Below, piece after piece: positions 46,546 to 57,909 of a DNA stretch of 64,000 bases (the stretch's first letter is position 1; each line of letters begins with the position of its first letter). The DNA is taken from contig OX637297.1 of the NCBI GenBank assembly GCA_951799445.1, forward strand, positions 2,170,001 to 2,234,000. The letters are read 5' to 3'. The notes under the pieces were generated by a model that saw only the letters and a program-made list of their open reading frames with translations, ran no database searches and was not told where the DNA came from. Source of the stretch: Pseudisothecium myosuroides. Lineage: Eukaryota; Streptophyta; Bryopsida; Hypnales; Lembophyllaceae. The position numbers and the translations under genes are program-made.

Positions 46546-47929
46546 TCGTGGGAACTCCCGACGCACTGTGTCGGTCGTCGCGGCAATCGTGAGATGTCAC
46601 GATGCATTCTGCGGGGCGCGACTGCCATCGTGATATCGCACGACGTATTCTATATCCAGTAAGCGCAGCCGCAAGTGAGGGTTTCGAAGTACAGTCCGTT
46701 GAGTCAGTAGGACTGTTCTTTGATTAATTTTTCAGAGCTACTTTTTGTGACTTGTATATGTAAAATAAATCTTTATGAATATATTAATATGTTTATGATT
46801 TCTATTCTTTGCGTGCGGCACAAGGGCAATGACTTGATAGCAGAAGCGCGGGATGTCTTTCTTCCTCTTATCTCTTGAAATGGAAGTGGTTTATGTTTGT
46901 GTCCAGAACAGAATACATTGCTCGGGTCATACATGCACTCAAATGAGTCTGAATAATGCATTTCTTTTCTCTCACAGTTACACTGTTGGAATTCTAGTCT
47001 TCTAGGTTTTGCATCTTCACAATTATATAGCGGACAACCAAGTACGAATCTATTTTTTGCAGTGAAAGAACCTTGATGTTCTTTACACAAACTCAAACTA
47101 ATGTCATAATTTCGGATGGAATATTATGTTTACTTAGCCGTTATTCATCTTCAGATGTATGTTGAACGTCTGAGCACCTGTGACTCAGTGGTCTACAGTT
47201 CTTCAAATGTCATTGTGAGTAAGTTACTGTGATATGCCCCTGTCACTTCGTCATATCCTGACTACCTTAGCTCCACTATGTTAGCAGTCCGTCGGGGGAT
47301 CTCCCGGTGAATCCTAGAACCAGACTCTTTATTCCCAAGAGCAATTGCTCATTTGGTAATTGTCAACTGATGTTTGAATTTCAAATCCACTTGTGTGTAC
47401 TTCCTTTGAACTCTCGGGATACCATATATCTTTGAAAGAATCGCCCCCCTCGTGCCTTATTTTGATTCATTCTTGATGAACTCGGATATCACTTGCACTT
47501 TAGCATAGGAATCAAATTGTACCACTTCGACACCAAGATTGTCAGTGAAGCCGACTCATATTCTACCACCTCGTCAGGGGATCTCCCGATAGAATTATGT
47601 GAAGATCAGCGCTCACTGAGGATTAATATGGGATGGGAGCCATGTTTGCAACAAGTGGTGGTCATCGGGGGATCTCTCGATAGGTTCTGAGACTTTAGTT
47701 GTGCTGTAAATTGGATGCCTAAACTACGGAAATCCGGTCCACAGATCTCCCAATACAATCATGTGAACTTTACCACGGATCCGCTATGTTACAACTACAC
47801 GATTTCTTTCATTTTCAAGCACATGAAGCACTCCCCGACATACTTGTGGGTGCTGAATTGGATGCATGCAAAGCGTTCCTATTTCAGGAGATCTCCAAAT
47901 CCATAGGAAAACATCAGGGGATTTCACCG
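46546..47929. repeat. GATC dyads downstream of the DUF7869 gene
   Basis: A tight trio at 46546 (TCGTGGGAACTCCCGA), 46587 (TCGTGAGATGTCACGA) and 46628 (TCGTGATATCGCACGA) is spaced exactly 41 bp. More decayed copies follow at 47292 (TCGGGGGATCTCCCGG), 47574 (TCAGGGGATCTCCCGA), 47665 (TCGGGGGATCTCTCGA), 47738 (TCCACAGATCTCCCAA), 47884 (TCAGGAGATCTCCAAA) and 47914 (TCAGGGGATTTCACCG). The distal copies share an AGATCTCCC-type core, so they may be a sub-family. No gene is supported between 46515 and 48000. Confidence 0.8.
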
Positions 47930-47999
47930 CCTCTTTACTTCTGGACTATTGAAAGTCCAGAAGTAGTTAAATATGGCATTACTTTAGGATGCCACTAAT

Positions 48000-49118
48000 A
48001 ATGTAGAAGGCAATTGTGTGTAAAGATTACATATGTACCTTTAAGTTTGAAAGGGAAGACGTCTACACTGGAGCAGAAAATATACTATTATAAATATGTA
48101 AAGTTTGTAATCTTTATATTGCAAAATTAAGAAGATCAACCCAAAATTCTAGAGATTGAATAGATGACTCTCACATGGGTCTCTTCGTGAACGGAAAAGG
48201 AATTCCACTATTATCTAACTTTCATTCTGAAGCCACCGTGTGACTGCTATGACATGGCGTTTGGAAGAGTATTTTTGCAAGGGTTAGGACTAATAAGTAC
48301 AATACTAATTAGGGTTAAGGGTAGGAATGATAACAATCATGTGTAGGATAATGTATTGGAAATATATAATTTTATGCCCAGAACCACAATAACACCAGGA
48401 AATTGATATATTAGGTTCTTTATTTGAGTTCCTTCACATTTGACACCATAGAAATTGGATCTATTATTGTATAACATTGCACTACTTTATAATTTGGTAA
48501 TGCATCACTCCGGTTTCAATAACATGAAAGTATACAAAGAGAAATATTTTTATTAGTTTTTTATAGCTTTCATTTCCTGATAAATAACTTTCTGAACGAA
48601 GGCAACCAATCTAGAGAGGCACCCAAATTTTACTATTTTTGATGAAGTACTCAATAGATCCCCAGTGTGATGAAAGTCATCAATCCGAAAACAAAGTGAC
48701 ACCAACCCAATAATGTAAGAAGACTAAACCATATTTGAAAACAGGAATTCAGGAACCACATTCTAGAGTTGGTCTGGAGCCAAGTTCCAATGCCGATTTT
48801 CAAATTGGTCCTGAATGACATTTGAAAGCGGGCAGCTACGTATAACCCGAGTGACTAGCTGGGCCGGTCGCCAGTGCTCACACTACTCTCCTGCCGCAAT
48901 CCTAAACTCTAATGAGTATTGTGGCAGGGATCAATCACTCCAAGCCTCTTACTTCATTTCCACCACCATCAGAAGGTACGGCGCCTGCACCCACCTGTTT
49001 ATTTTTTTTGGTTTGCATCGCTTTAGTAATTGCTGCCTCGCGAGGTGGCATTTCATGATTTCCATTATTCTAACTTCCATCACAAAACTTTGTGCTTGCA
49101 TCCGAACAGAAAGAATCA
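48000..49118. other. No gene seen
   Basis: AT-rich sequence without dyads, repeats or protein-like frames. It separates the last GATC dyad from the 246-bp array. Confidence 0.35.
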
Positions 49119-49205
49119 TGGAGCGGAATACAAGATCGAAGCGGGCACTAAAAGGACCAGGAGGTGCCAGCACTCCTTCAAACAATGACGCGGCTATTCT
49201 TGAGG
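49119..49205 (+). CDS. Possible short first exon
   Basis: An ATG at 49119 opens MERNTRSKRALKGPGG..., a basic then Ser/Asn-rich 29-residue segment ending at a donor-like GAGGAA|GTATGA. It starts with the same Met-Glu-Arg as the LTR mini-exon but is otherwise different. The tandem array follows directly, so any downstream exon would lie beyond it. Very tentative. Confidence 0.15.
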
Positions 49206-49224
49206 AAGTATGAGTCCATTTTAT

Positions 49225-49485
49225 GATTCAGCTACTCAGTCAGAGGAGGGATTTGGTCACCCTCCCCATTTTTTTTTGCTCACTGCTTGTCTGGTCTCGA
49301 CAGGCCGCGTGCGTTCATTCTTAGTATTCAAGTGTGCTCTTAAACTTTCGAAAAAAAAAGCGAGGACCTGCCTACAGGGGCCTCCCAATTATGCTTCAAT
49401 GCCAAGCCTCTGACCCTCCAGGATGGCCTCTCGGCACCCAGAGGGGTCATCTCGGAGGACTCCTTTTAAGATTCAGCTACTCAGT
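49225..49485. repeat. ~246-bp tandem array, left part
   Basis: This is the first unit of the array (GGAGGGATTTGGTCACCCTC near 49246 to ATTCAGCTACTCAGT at 49485), separated from the rest by LTR2. The TCAGT at its right edge is the target duplication of LTR2. Confidence 0.85.
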
Positions 49486-51245
49486 TGTGGGCGCTAGATT
49501 ACCCACCCTTGGTAATAAAGCGAACACCGACCAGGTTCTATTCCTTTATCCACATTTTTTAATATATGGGGGTGATGTGAGCGCGGTCCACTGTGCCTTC
49601 CAAGCAATGGATCTTTTTTGCTAACGTTTCCTAAGTGTCGTGGATGGCAGCGAATAATTAGTAATGCATGTAGTAACTCACAAGTTAACTGCGATGTTTA
49701 GAGTGATGGTGAAATCCGAACTCCCTAACTATCTATCCTATGTCGAGGGTCGACTGAGTAGTCGGCGTCATTTATAACGTCCCTAACTACATAAAAAGGG
49801 GAACCCCTATGTTCCTTCCATGAACCCCTAAGACTATCTTGGGTTTCTAAGACTTCACCTAGGAGTTCTACTTTTAAAAACTACCCCTAAAGTTCCAACT
49901 TCGGAATGTAACTCTAGATTTTACTTCTTTAACTTGATTCTTAAATATTAACTACCGACTTGTGCTCGATGTTTTGACTTTTGACTCTAGGTTTCTATTC
50001 CTAAATTAACTCTAAGATTTACCCTTAAATTTTAACTCTATGTTTTAACCTTTAACTCTAAGTTCTTACTCCTAATTTAACTCTAAGATTTACCCTTGAA
50101 TTTTAACTCTATGTTTTAACTTTTAACTCTAAGTTTTTACTCCTAAATTAACTCTAAGATTTACCCTTGAATTTTAACTCTATGTTTTAACTTTTAACTC
50201 TAAGTTTTTACTCCTAAATTAACTCTAAGATTTACCCTTGAATTTTAACTCTATGTTTTAACTTTTAACTCTAAGTTTTTACTTCTAGAATTAATTCTAA
50301 ATTTTAACCTCTAGGTTTGACTCTATGTTTTCACTTTGACTCTAGATCTTTTCTACTTCCAACAACTAACTCTAACTTTAACTTCTACCTCTTAACTTTT
50401 AGCTTCTACTTTTAGCCTTTCACTATAACTTTTTACTCCCCAATTGACTCTAAAGTTTAACCTTTAAATTTAATCTTAACTTTTGACTTTTGACTTTTGA
50501 CTTTCTACTTCCAACTTTAATCCTATCGTTTTAATCCTAGTTTAACTCTAAGTGTTATCCTCCTAAATTTAACTCCAACTTTTTAACTCTAGGGCTTAAC
50601 TTCTAAACTTACTTCCACAGTTTACTCTGAGTTTTGACTTCTAATTTTAACTCTATTTCTAACTAAAAATCTACTCGTAATTTCTACCCCCTAAATTTAG
50701 TCCAAGGTTTTACTTTTTAATTTCTACTTCCCACTCGGAATTTTTTACTCCTAATTAACCCTAACTTCCTTTTCTAAGCTACCCTAAGGTTTCACTGGAA
50801 ATTTTAATCCCCTAAGTTAAACTTCCAAATTAATTCTACTTTTTAACTTCCCAAAGTTAACTCTAGATTTTGACCTTAGAATTTTAACTTTAAGAAATAA
50901 AATGTAAATTGATTCTAATTCTAACCGCTAATTAATCCCTAATTTTAATCCTAAATTCTCTTTCTAATTTAAACCCCTAAGGTCCGTCCATGACTCTTTT
51001 TGGATGATTTCTACTCAAAATTCCTCCGTCCTACCCCCTACCGCTTAACTTAGCCTAACGTGGTCAGTTTACGGTCAAATCTTAATTATAAGATGTTTTC
51101 GGAAACCCCTATCACTAATCTATAGACTTTTGAATCTAAACTTCTAATTTGCACTAATCACGGCTCGCTAATCACACTTTTAGGGCTGATTAAGGAAATC
51201 AATGCTAATTAGGGAAAATACCAAGGGTTAATTTCAAAAACTCAC

Positions 51246-51308
51246 CTCTTCACTACCGGTTTCGGAAATCACTTCGTCCACGTCCACGTAGACATCCTCA
51301 TGCTCCAT
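51246..51308 (-). CDS. Candidate 21-codon first coding exon inside LTR2
   Basis: The counterpart of 43464-43526: Met-Glu-His-Glu-Asp-Val..., same length, same donor (GAAGAG|GTGAG). Conservation of frame and donor between two otherwise non-coding LTR copies supports a real exon, though with so few changes this is weak evidence. Confidence 0.4.
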
Positions 51309-53488
51309 AGCAATCCTTTGTTTTGTTTGATTTTTCCCAAGCTCACCGCTTAATTTGAGAAAATATTACACCCTTGCAATCTAACTTCCTTCTTTCCCTT
51401 CCTCCTTCTTTTTCTTTCTTCCTCCCTTCTTCTACACTAGTACTATTCCACCTAAGCTTTTATGAGTCTTACACTATGGTCTCCAATTTCAAGGAGGTTT
51501 TTAAGATGCCAACTATCCTCTTACACAATTTTGCCTTTGTGTCATCCTAATCCTCCTCCCAACGGTCACCACGAATTCTCAAGATTTCCTTTTCTAATCC
51601 TACCTAAGCCTAAGCCTAGGTCGCTATTTATCGTCTCTCTCACCTCTCCCCTATTTCATTCGATTGTTCTCTATCCTTCCTCCATTGTGTGTAGAGTGTT
51701 TTGTAGTTGTTGGTGAGGGTGAGACTTCCTTGTGTGCAGGTACGGTGGTGCTCCGCTCTTTTCTCCCTTCTCCCTTTTTGATTTTAGACCCTAATCCCTA
51801 CTTAGCAATAGGTCAGCCCCCCATTTTCCTTTGTTTTGTTTATCTAGTGTGAGAGAAACCAAAAATCAAGAAAAAAGAGAGTTCAAAAATGGGGACCGAA
51901 CTGGGGCCCCAACTGCCTGCCGGACCAAGCCTGGCCTCCCGGCTGGCTGGCTAGCTGTTGGGGGGTCAGGTTCAAAAATAAATAAATAAATAATTTATTT
52001 ATTTGTTTTCTTTTGATGTTTGGATGATGTGACCTGGTCTGGTTCGGTTCTCGACTTGATCTGGTCTGTTTTGGCTCCCAACTTGATCTGGTCTGTTTGG
52101 TTCTCGACTGATCTGGTCTGTTTGGTTCTCGACTTGATCTGGTCTGTTTGGTTCTCGACTTGATCTGGTCTGTTTTGGCTCTAGACCTTGACTATTAAGG
52201 GAAAACTGGATTTTTGGGCAAACTGGATTTTTGGTGAACTAAGGGAAAGAAAACTTGGAGAAAATAAAACTTGGGGAAAATAGGACTTGAGGGAAATAGA
52301 ACTTGGGGAAAATAAGACTTGGGGAAAATAAACTTGGGGAAAATAGGACTTGAGGGAAATAGAACTTGGGGAAAATAAGACTTGGGGAAAATAAGACTTG
52401 GGGAAAATAAACTTGGGGAAAATAGGACTTGAGGGAAATAGAACTTGGGGAAAATAAGACTTGGGGAAAATAGAACTTGGGGAATAACTTAGTCACACTA
52501 AAACTTGGGGAGCAACTTAGACACACTAAACTTAGGGAACACTCAGACTCACTAAACACTTGGGGAACAACTAAACTAAAGAAAACGTTGGAATTAACTA
52601 AACTTCACTAAATGCAAAGGAACCTACATATCTTGGAAGCTAAACTCTGGAGGTTTCCACAAAGGTCTTGGAAACTAGACTTTGGAACTAAACACGAGGG
52701 AGGTGCAAAGCTTCGCCGTTAGATTGGTTTTAACACCAACTTTAGGACTTCTTGGCACCTCGGGGGTTCAAAGCTCCGCCGTCTACACTTTTAACACACG
52801 CTTTAGGACTTCAACTTTGTCACTAGTTCAAAGCTTCGCCGTCCCGGAGGGGGGTCCACTCAACAAGGAGAAGATTAGAAGAGGGTTTGGAATAACTTAG
52901 AAAACATGCGCAAAGGAGGTTCAAAGCTTCGCCGTCCCGGAGGGGGGTCCATTCAACAAGGAGAAAATTAGAAGAAGGTTTGGGATAACTTTTAGAAAAC
53001 ATGCACAAAGGAGGTTCAAAGCTTCGCCGTCCCGGAGGGGGGTCCACTCAACAAGGAGAAGATTAGAAGAAGGTGTAAGAAAAACACAAAGAGAAAACAC
53101 ACAAGTTAGACCACGTGGCAACACAAGCTCACACGCTAAAGGCCCCTCAAAGCGGCATCGCCAAGGTACGGTGGGGGGTGACTTTAGGATTAGTGCAAGA
53201 TACAAAAAGACTCTTAAACTTCACAAGTTAGACCACAACACGTACAAGAGGGAGAGAGAGTCTCTCCACTTACAACTAGGTACCAAAAACTTCACAAAAG
53301 AGTATACAAAGCAAGGTAGAAGGACCCCCAAGGACCTTCAAAGCTTGAAAATAAGCAACAATGGAGCCAAAAGTGCTTCGAAAACACCGTAGAGGTTTTT
53401 GGCTTCAAACGCCAAAATATCCAAAATAACTTGGATCCACGGACCCAAAACAAGAATTGGGGGTGTTCTAGAGAGAGAAATGGGGCCC

Positions 53489-53495
53489 TTATATA
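53489..53495 (-). promoter_or_regulatory. TATA box of LTR2
   Basis: TATATAA on the minus strand, 1289 bp from the LTR2 start, matching the LTR1 box. Confidence 0.55.
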
Positions 53496-54784
53496 GGTTT
53501 CCAAGGGCTCACCCCTCCCTCTAGAGTTCTAAGGTAACCTTATCAACAGGGATTTTCATCCTCATCCTCAAAGATTTTCATCCTACATCCTAAATTTCTA
53601 CTTCTACCATCTATGCTGGACCAACATCCTAACTTTTGGAGATTAGCTCCAATCGCCGAACGGATTGCGCCGTTGGATCCAGAACGCCGTGTTTAGTCCT
53701 AGACCTCCCTATCCCCCGTACCGAGGCCAAAAACCCATCGTAGGCTAATTTAGTTTAAAAACCAAATCGTGGTAAAATCCTAGATCTTGGGGGTCTCCTA
53801 TTTTGAGAAATGTGAATAGCCTAGGGTCTCCGGTAGGTGCGAGAGAGTCGGGAAGGACTTTTGGTTGACTTCGTTTTGCCATCGTATGGTCCCGGAATGC
53901 CGGTCAACGTGGCGGGGACCCCGCCACGTGGTTAATTCCCGAGGAATCTCGCCGGTTCGGGTACTTGCCGCTATCGGAATGTCGTGAAACTTCACGGAGT
54001 GCATTATTAACATAAAACAAGCTAGTCTAATTTTTAGTGAGATTTTATTGTAACCTGGGTAATTTCCATGAAATTCCCGTTGGAGGTTAGGAGGGTTGAC
54101 CACCCGGAAAAAGGTTCTTCTGCAAGTCGGAAGATGCCGGGATTTTTCACGTGACCTCTCAGGGAGTCGCATGAAAGACGTGCGGGTGTGTTTCCGTACC
54201 TGGCACGATTGGTCAATGGAGATTTAACTGGACATCTCCTTGAATTAGCGACGGTGCGGGAATCTTCTGCGGGTGGAGGAATCTTGGCGAACCGATTTCG
54301 CCGTTGGACTCCTGGCCTGGGATTCACCCTAGAACACCATCCTTGGGCTGTAGATTCCTCCACGGGCCCGGTCTTGCGTGAGTGGCTCCTGCATGCTAAC
54401 AATCGGGACTTTGGGAATTCGTCGATCTAATGGGGAATTCTAAATCTAACTCTAGGACTCGACCTAGTGGCCTCGCTGTGGATCCCTCGGACCGACCTAG
54501 CCATGAATCGCCACATTCATGGTGGGATTTAGCCCTTTTGGGGCTGTGTGACTCGAATCCTCCAAATCTAACCTCTTCGTTATTTTTATACCATTTTTAG
54601 GCAAGGTTTGGGGGATTCTAAGTAAAAAACACAAATCTAGCCCAAATGCTATAATGGGTATGACACAATCCTATTTCGGTTCTACACTCTTTTTATGGAT
54701 TTTTCTATACTTTTATCAACTTTAAATTGCAAATTTCAAAAAAAAAAATTCTACGAGTCCCAAGTGACAAATTGGGAGCTCACA

Positions 54785-56850
54785 TCAGTCGGAGGAGGGA
54801 TTTGGTCACCCTCACCATTTTTTTTTGCTCACTGCTTGTCTGGTCTCGACAGGTCACCAGGGTTCATTCTTAGTGTTCAAGTGTGCTCTTAAAATTTCGA
54901 AAAAAAAAGCGACGGAGCTGCCCTTCGAGGCCTCTCAATTATGCTCTGTTGCCAAGCCTCCGACCCCCCGGGGTGGCCTCTCGGCACCGAGAGGGATCAT
55001 CTTGGAGGACTCCTTTTAAGATTCAGCTACTCAATCCGGGGAGGGATTTGGTCACCCTCCCCATTTTCTTTTGGTCACTGCTTGTCTGGATTTGTCAAGC
55101 CGCTAGGATTCAATCCTGGTGTTCAAGTATGCTCTAAAAATTTCAAGAAAAAAGTGGGGGAGCTGCCCTTCCAGGCCTTCCAGTTATGCTTTGTGGCCAA
55201 GCCTTCGACCCCCCGGGGTGGCCTCTCGGCACCGAGAGGGGTCATCTCGAGGGGCTCCTTTTAAGATTCAGCTACTCATTCCGGAGAGGGATTCGGTCAC
55301 CCTCTCCATTTGTTTTTGCTCAATGCTTGTCTAGATTTGTCAAACCGCCAAAATTCATTCCTGATGTTCAAGTGTGCTCTTAAAATTTCGGAAAAAAAAG
55401 CGGGGGGGCTGCCCTTCGAGGCCTCCCAATTATGCTTTGTTGCCAAGCCTTCGACCCCCCGGGGTGGCCTCTCGGCACCGAGAGGGGTCATCTCGGGGGG
55501 CTCCTTTTAAGATTCAGCTATTCATTCCGGAGAGGGATTTGGTCACCCTCTCCATTTGTTTTTGCTCAATGCTTGTCTGGATTTGTCAAACCGCCAAAAT
55601 TCATTCCTGATGTTCAAGTGTGCTTTTAAAATTTCGAAAAAAAAAGCGGGGGGGCTGCCCTTCGAGGCCACCCAATTATGCTTTGTTGCCAAGCCTCCGC
55701 CCCCCCGGGGTGGCCTCTCGGCACCGAAAGGGATCATCTCGGGGGGCTCCTTTTAAGATTTAGCTGCTCATTCGCGGGAGGGATTTGGTCACCCTCCCCA
55801 TTTTCTTTTGGTCACTGCTTGTCTGGATTTGTCAAGCCGCTAGGGTTCAATCCTAGTGTTCAAGTGTGCTCTTAAAATTTCAAGAAAAAAGTGGGGGAGC
55901 TGCCCTTCCAGGCCTTCCAATTATACTTTGTGGCCAAGCCTTCGACCCCCCGGGGTGGCCTCTCAGCACCGAGAGGGGTCATCTCGGAGAACTCCTCTTA
56001 AAATTCAGCTACTCAGTCGGGGGAGGGATTTGGTCACCCTTCCCTTTTTTTTTTGCTTAGAGCTTGTCTGATCTCAATACGTTGCATGGGTTCATTCTTG
56101 GTGTTCAAGTGTGCTCTTAAAATTTAAAAAAAAAAAAAAGGGGGGGGGCTGCCCTTCGAGGCCTCCCAATTATGCTTTGTGGTCAAGCCTCTGCCCCCCT
56201 GGGGTGGCCTCTCGGCACCGAGAGGGGTCATCTTGAAGAGCTCCTCTTAAGATTCAGCTACTCAATGTCTCAGTCGGGGGAGGGATTTGGTCACCCTTCC
56301 CTTTTTTTTTGGCTCAAAGCTTGTCTGGTCTCGATATGCTGCATGGGTTCATTCCTGGTGTTTAAGTGTGCTTTTAAAATTTTGAAAAAAAAGCGGGGGG
56401 ACTGCCCTTCGAGGCCTCCCAATTATGCTTTGTGGCCAAGCCTCTGACCCCCCGGGGTGGCCTCTTGGCACCGAGAGGGGTCATCTCGGAGAGCTCCTCT
56501 TAAAATTCAGCTACTCAGTCAGGGGAGGGATTTGGTCACCCTTCCCTTTTTTTTGGCTCAAAGCTTGTCTGGTCTCAATACGCTGGATGGGTTCATTCCT
56601 GGTGTTCAAGTGTGCTCTTAAAATTTTGAAAAAATAGCGGGGGGGCTGCCCTTCGAGGCCTCCCAATTATGCTTTATGCCAAGCCTTCGACCCCCCGGGG
56701 TGGCCTCTCGGCACCGAGAGGGGTCATCTCGGAGAGCTCCTCTTAAGATTCAGCTACTCAGTCGGGGGAGGGATTTGGTCACCCTCCCCAGTTTCATTTT
56801 TGCTTAGAACTTGTCTGCTCCCGACAAGCTGCGTGAGTTCATTTTCAGTG
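54785..56850. repeat. ~246-bp tandem array, main part
   Basis: About eight to nine units; the phrase GGAGGGATTTGGTCACCCTC or a variant recurs near 54792, 55039, 55286, 55533, 55779, 56025, 56279, 56523 and 56769. Each unit also has AAGTGTGCTCTTAAAATTT, an A-run, CTGCCCTTCGAGGCCTCCCA and a hairpin CTCTCGGCACCGAGAGG. Many short open frames repeat from unit to unit and are not genes. Homogeneity is high, so the array is young or homogenised. Confidence 0.95.
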
Positions 56851-57024
56851 GGAGGGTGATAATTTGTTTATATTTTTGGAAAAAGCTGCCTTCGAGGTGC
56901 TCAAGGATATAGATCACAAGTTAACTGTTATATTTTTACCTAAAACTAGCAGTGGACCCATGCCTTTTAAAACCATGTGTTTAGTGTCTAAAGTCTAGCG
57001 AGGCACTTCCGAGAAAACCCCTCT

Positions 57025-57240
57025 CGGTAACAAGAGGGATCCTCTCGGAGGTGTACCCTCGGTGCTGAGAGGGGGTTTGGAGGGCACTACCTCTTGCACA
57101 TTTTTTTAATTTTAAATCTAGCATTTTGAATTTCTAACTTTTTAGAGAACCTTTTTTTAAAAATGTGCAAGAGGTAGTGCCCTCCCAACCCCCTCTTGGC
57201 ATCGAGAGGGGGTTGGGAGAGCAATACCTCTTGCACATTT
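57025..57240. repeat. Nested hairpin with CTCGGCACCGAGAG-like tip
   Basis: 57165-57236 is a near-perfect 72-bp inverted repeat: GTGCAAGAGGTAGTGCCCTC on the left and its complement ending CCTCTTGCAC on the right, with TTGGCATCGA at the tip. A further half copy (GAGGGCACTACCTCTTGCAC, ~57080-57100) and a small CCTCTCGGTAACAAGAGG stem lie just left. The tip resembles the hairpin in the 246-bp units. Confidence 0.85.
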
Positions 57241-57470
57241 TTTATTTAAGTGGCTTCATTTTACTTCATTTGTTGAATTGTCAAATTTAACAATTGAAGT
57301 AAATAGAAGGCATATGTAATGGATTCTAAAGCTAGATACTAAATGTATTGAGCTTTAGATAGCACTTTTTGAAGTTCTTGTTGATGATGGTGAGAAGTGG
57401 AGCTCTTTATACTAGTGGGGTAGTAGTAGGGGAGGCAATCCATGTGGGATATGTAAATTAGGAGCACTAG

Positions 57471-57909
57471 GAGCTCAACCGCTCATAGTTTAGTCAAATG
57501 CAGGAATTGTGTTAAAAGTCAATTTTGAGACCTCAATTAGGCACAGTAGAATAAATTCTTTCAAAAAAATTTAAACTAAAAAAAGTTGGATAATCAAGCA
57601 AAGTTTTCTCTCAAAAAATCCGTTTTAGGTTTTAAGACTTCAATGAAAAGTTATGGAAAAATTTCAGAGGAGGGTTGAATGGGACATTTTTTTGAACATT
57701 TTCAGACACCCTTTGTGAAATTTGTCCATAACTTTTCATTGAAGTCTTAAAACCTAAAACGGATTTTTTGAGAGAAAACTTTGCTTGATTACCCAAATCT
57801 TTTTTGTTCAAATTTTTTGGAAAAAAATAATACCACTATGCCTAAATGAGGTTTGAAATTTGAGTTTTTAACACAATTTCTATGTTTTGACAATGAGCGG
57901 CCAAGCTCT
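57471..57909. mobile_element. Hairpin (MITE-like) element, ~185-bp arms
   Basis: 57471-57661 and 57726-57909 are reverse complements with scattered mismatches around a ~65-bp loop; for example TTTTCATTGAAGTCTTAAAA appears on one side and its complement on the other. The outer ends are GAGCTCAACCGCTCAT and ATGAGCGGCCAAGCTC. It has no coding capacity and no clear target duplication. Confidence 0.8.

Larger units (their letters stand above)
49486..54784 (-). mobile_element. 5299-bp solo LTR (LTR2), inverted relative to LTR1
   Basis: In plus coordinates it begins TGTGGGCGC and ends GGGAGCTCACA, the reverse of LTR1, and is flanked by TCAGT at 49481-49485 and 54785-54789. Removing it restores the array phrase ATTCAGCTACTCAGTCGG. 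It aligns with LTR1 along its full length with few substitutions. The main length difference is an added 71-bp tandem repeat, four units at ~50007-50290 versus about one in LTR1 near 44500. There are no internal genes. Confidence 0.9.

Noticed and set aside
39930..54784. A single giant inverted repeat or foldback transposon with 5-kb arms
   Set aside because: Each arm has its own TG...CA ends and a different 5-bp target duplication (CCGGC and TCAGT), so they are two separate LTR insertions.
54825..56637. Series of 64-91-aa open frames repeated every ~246 bp
   Set aside because: They are produced by the tandem array and lack start or splice logic or similarity to known proteins.
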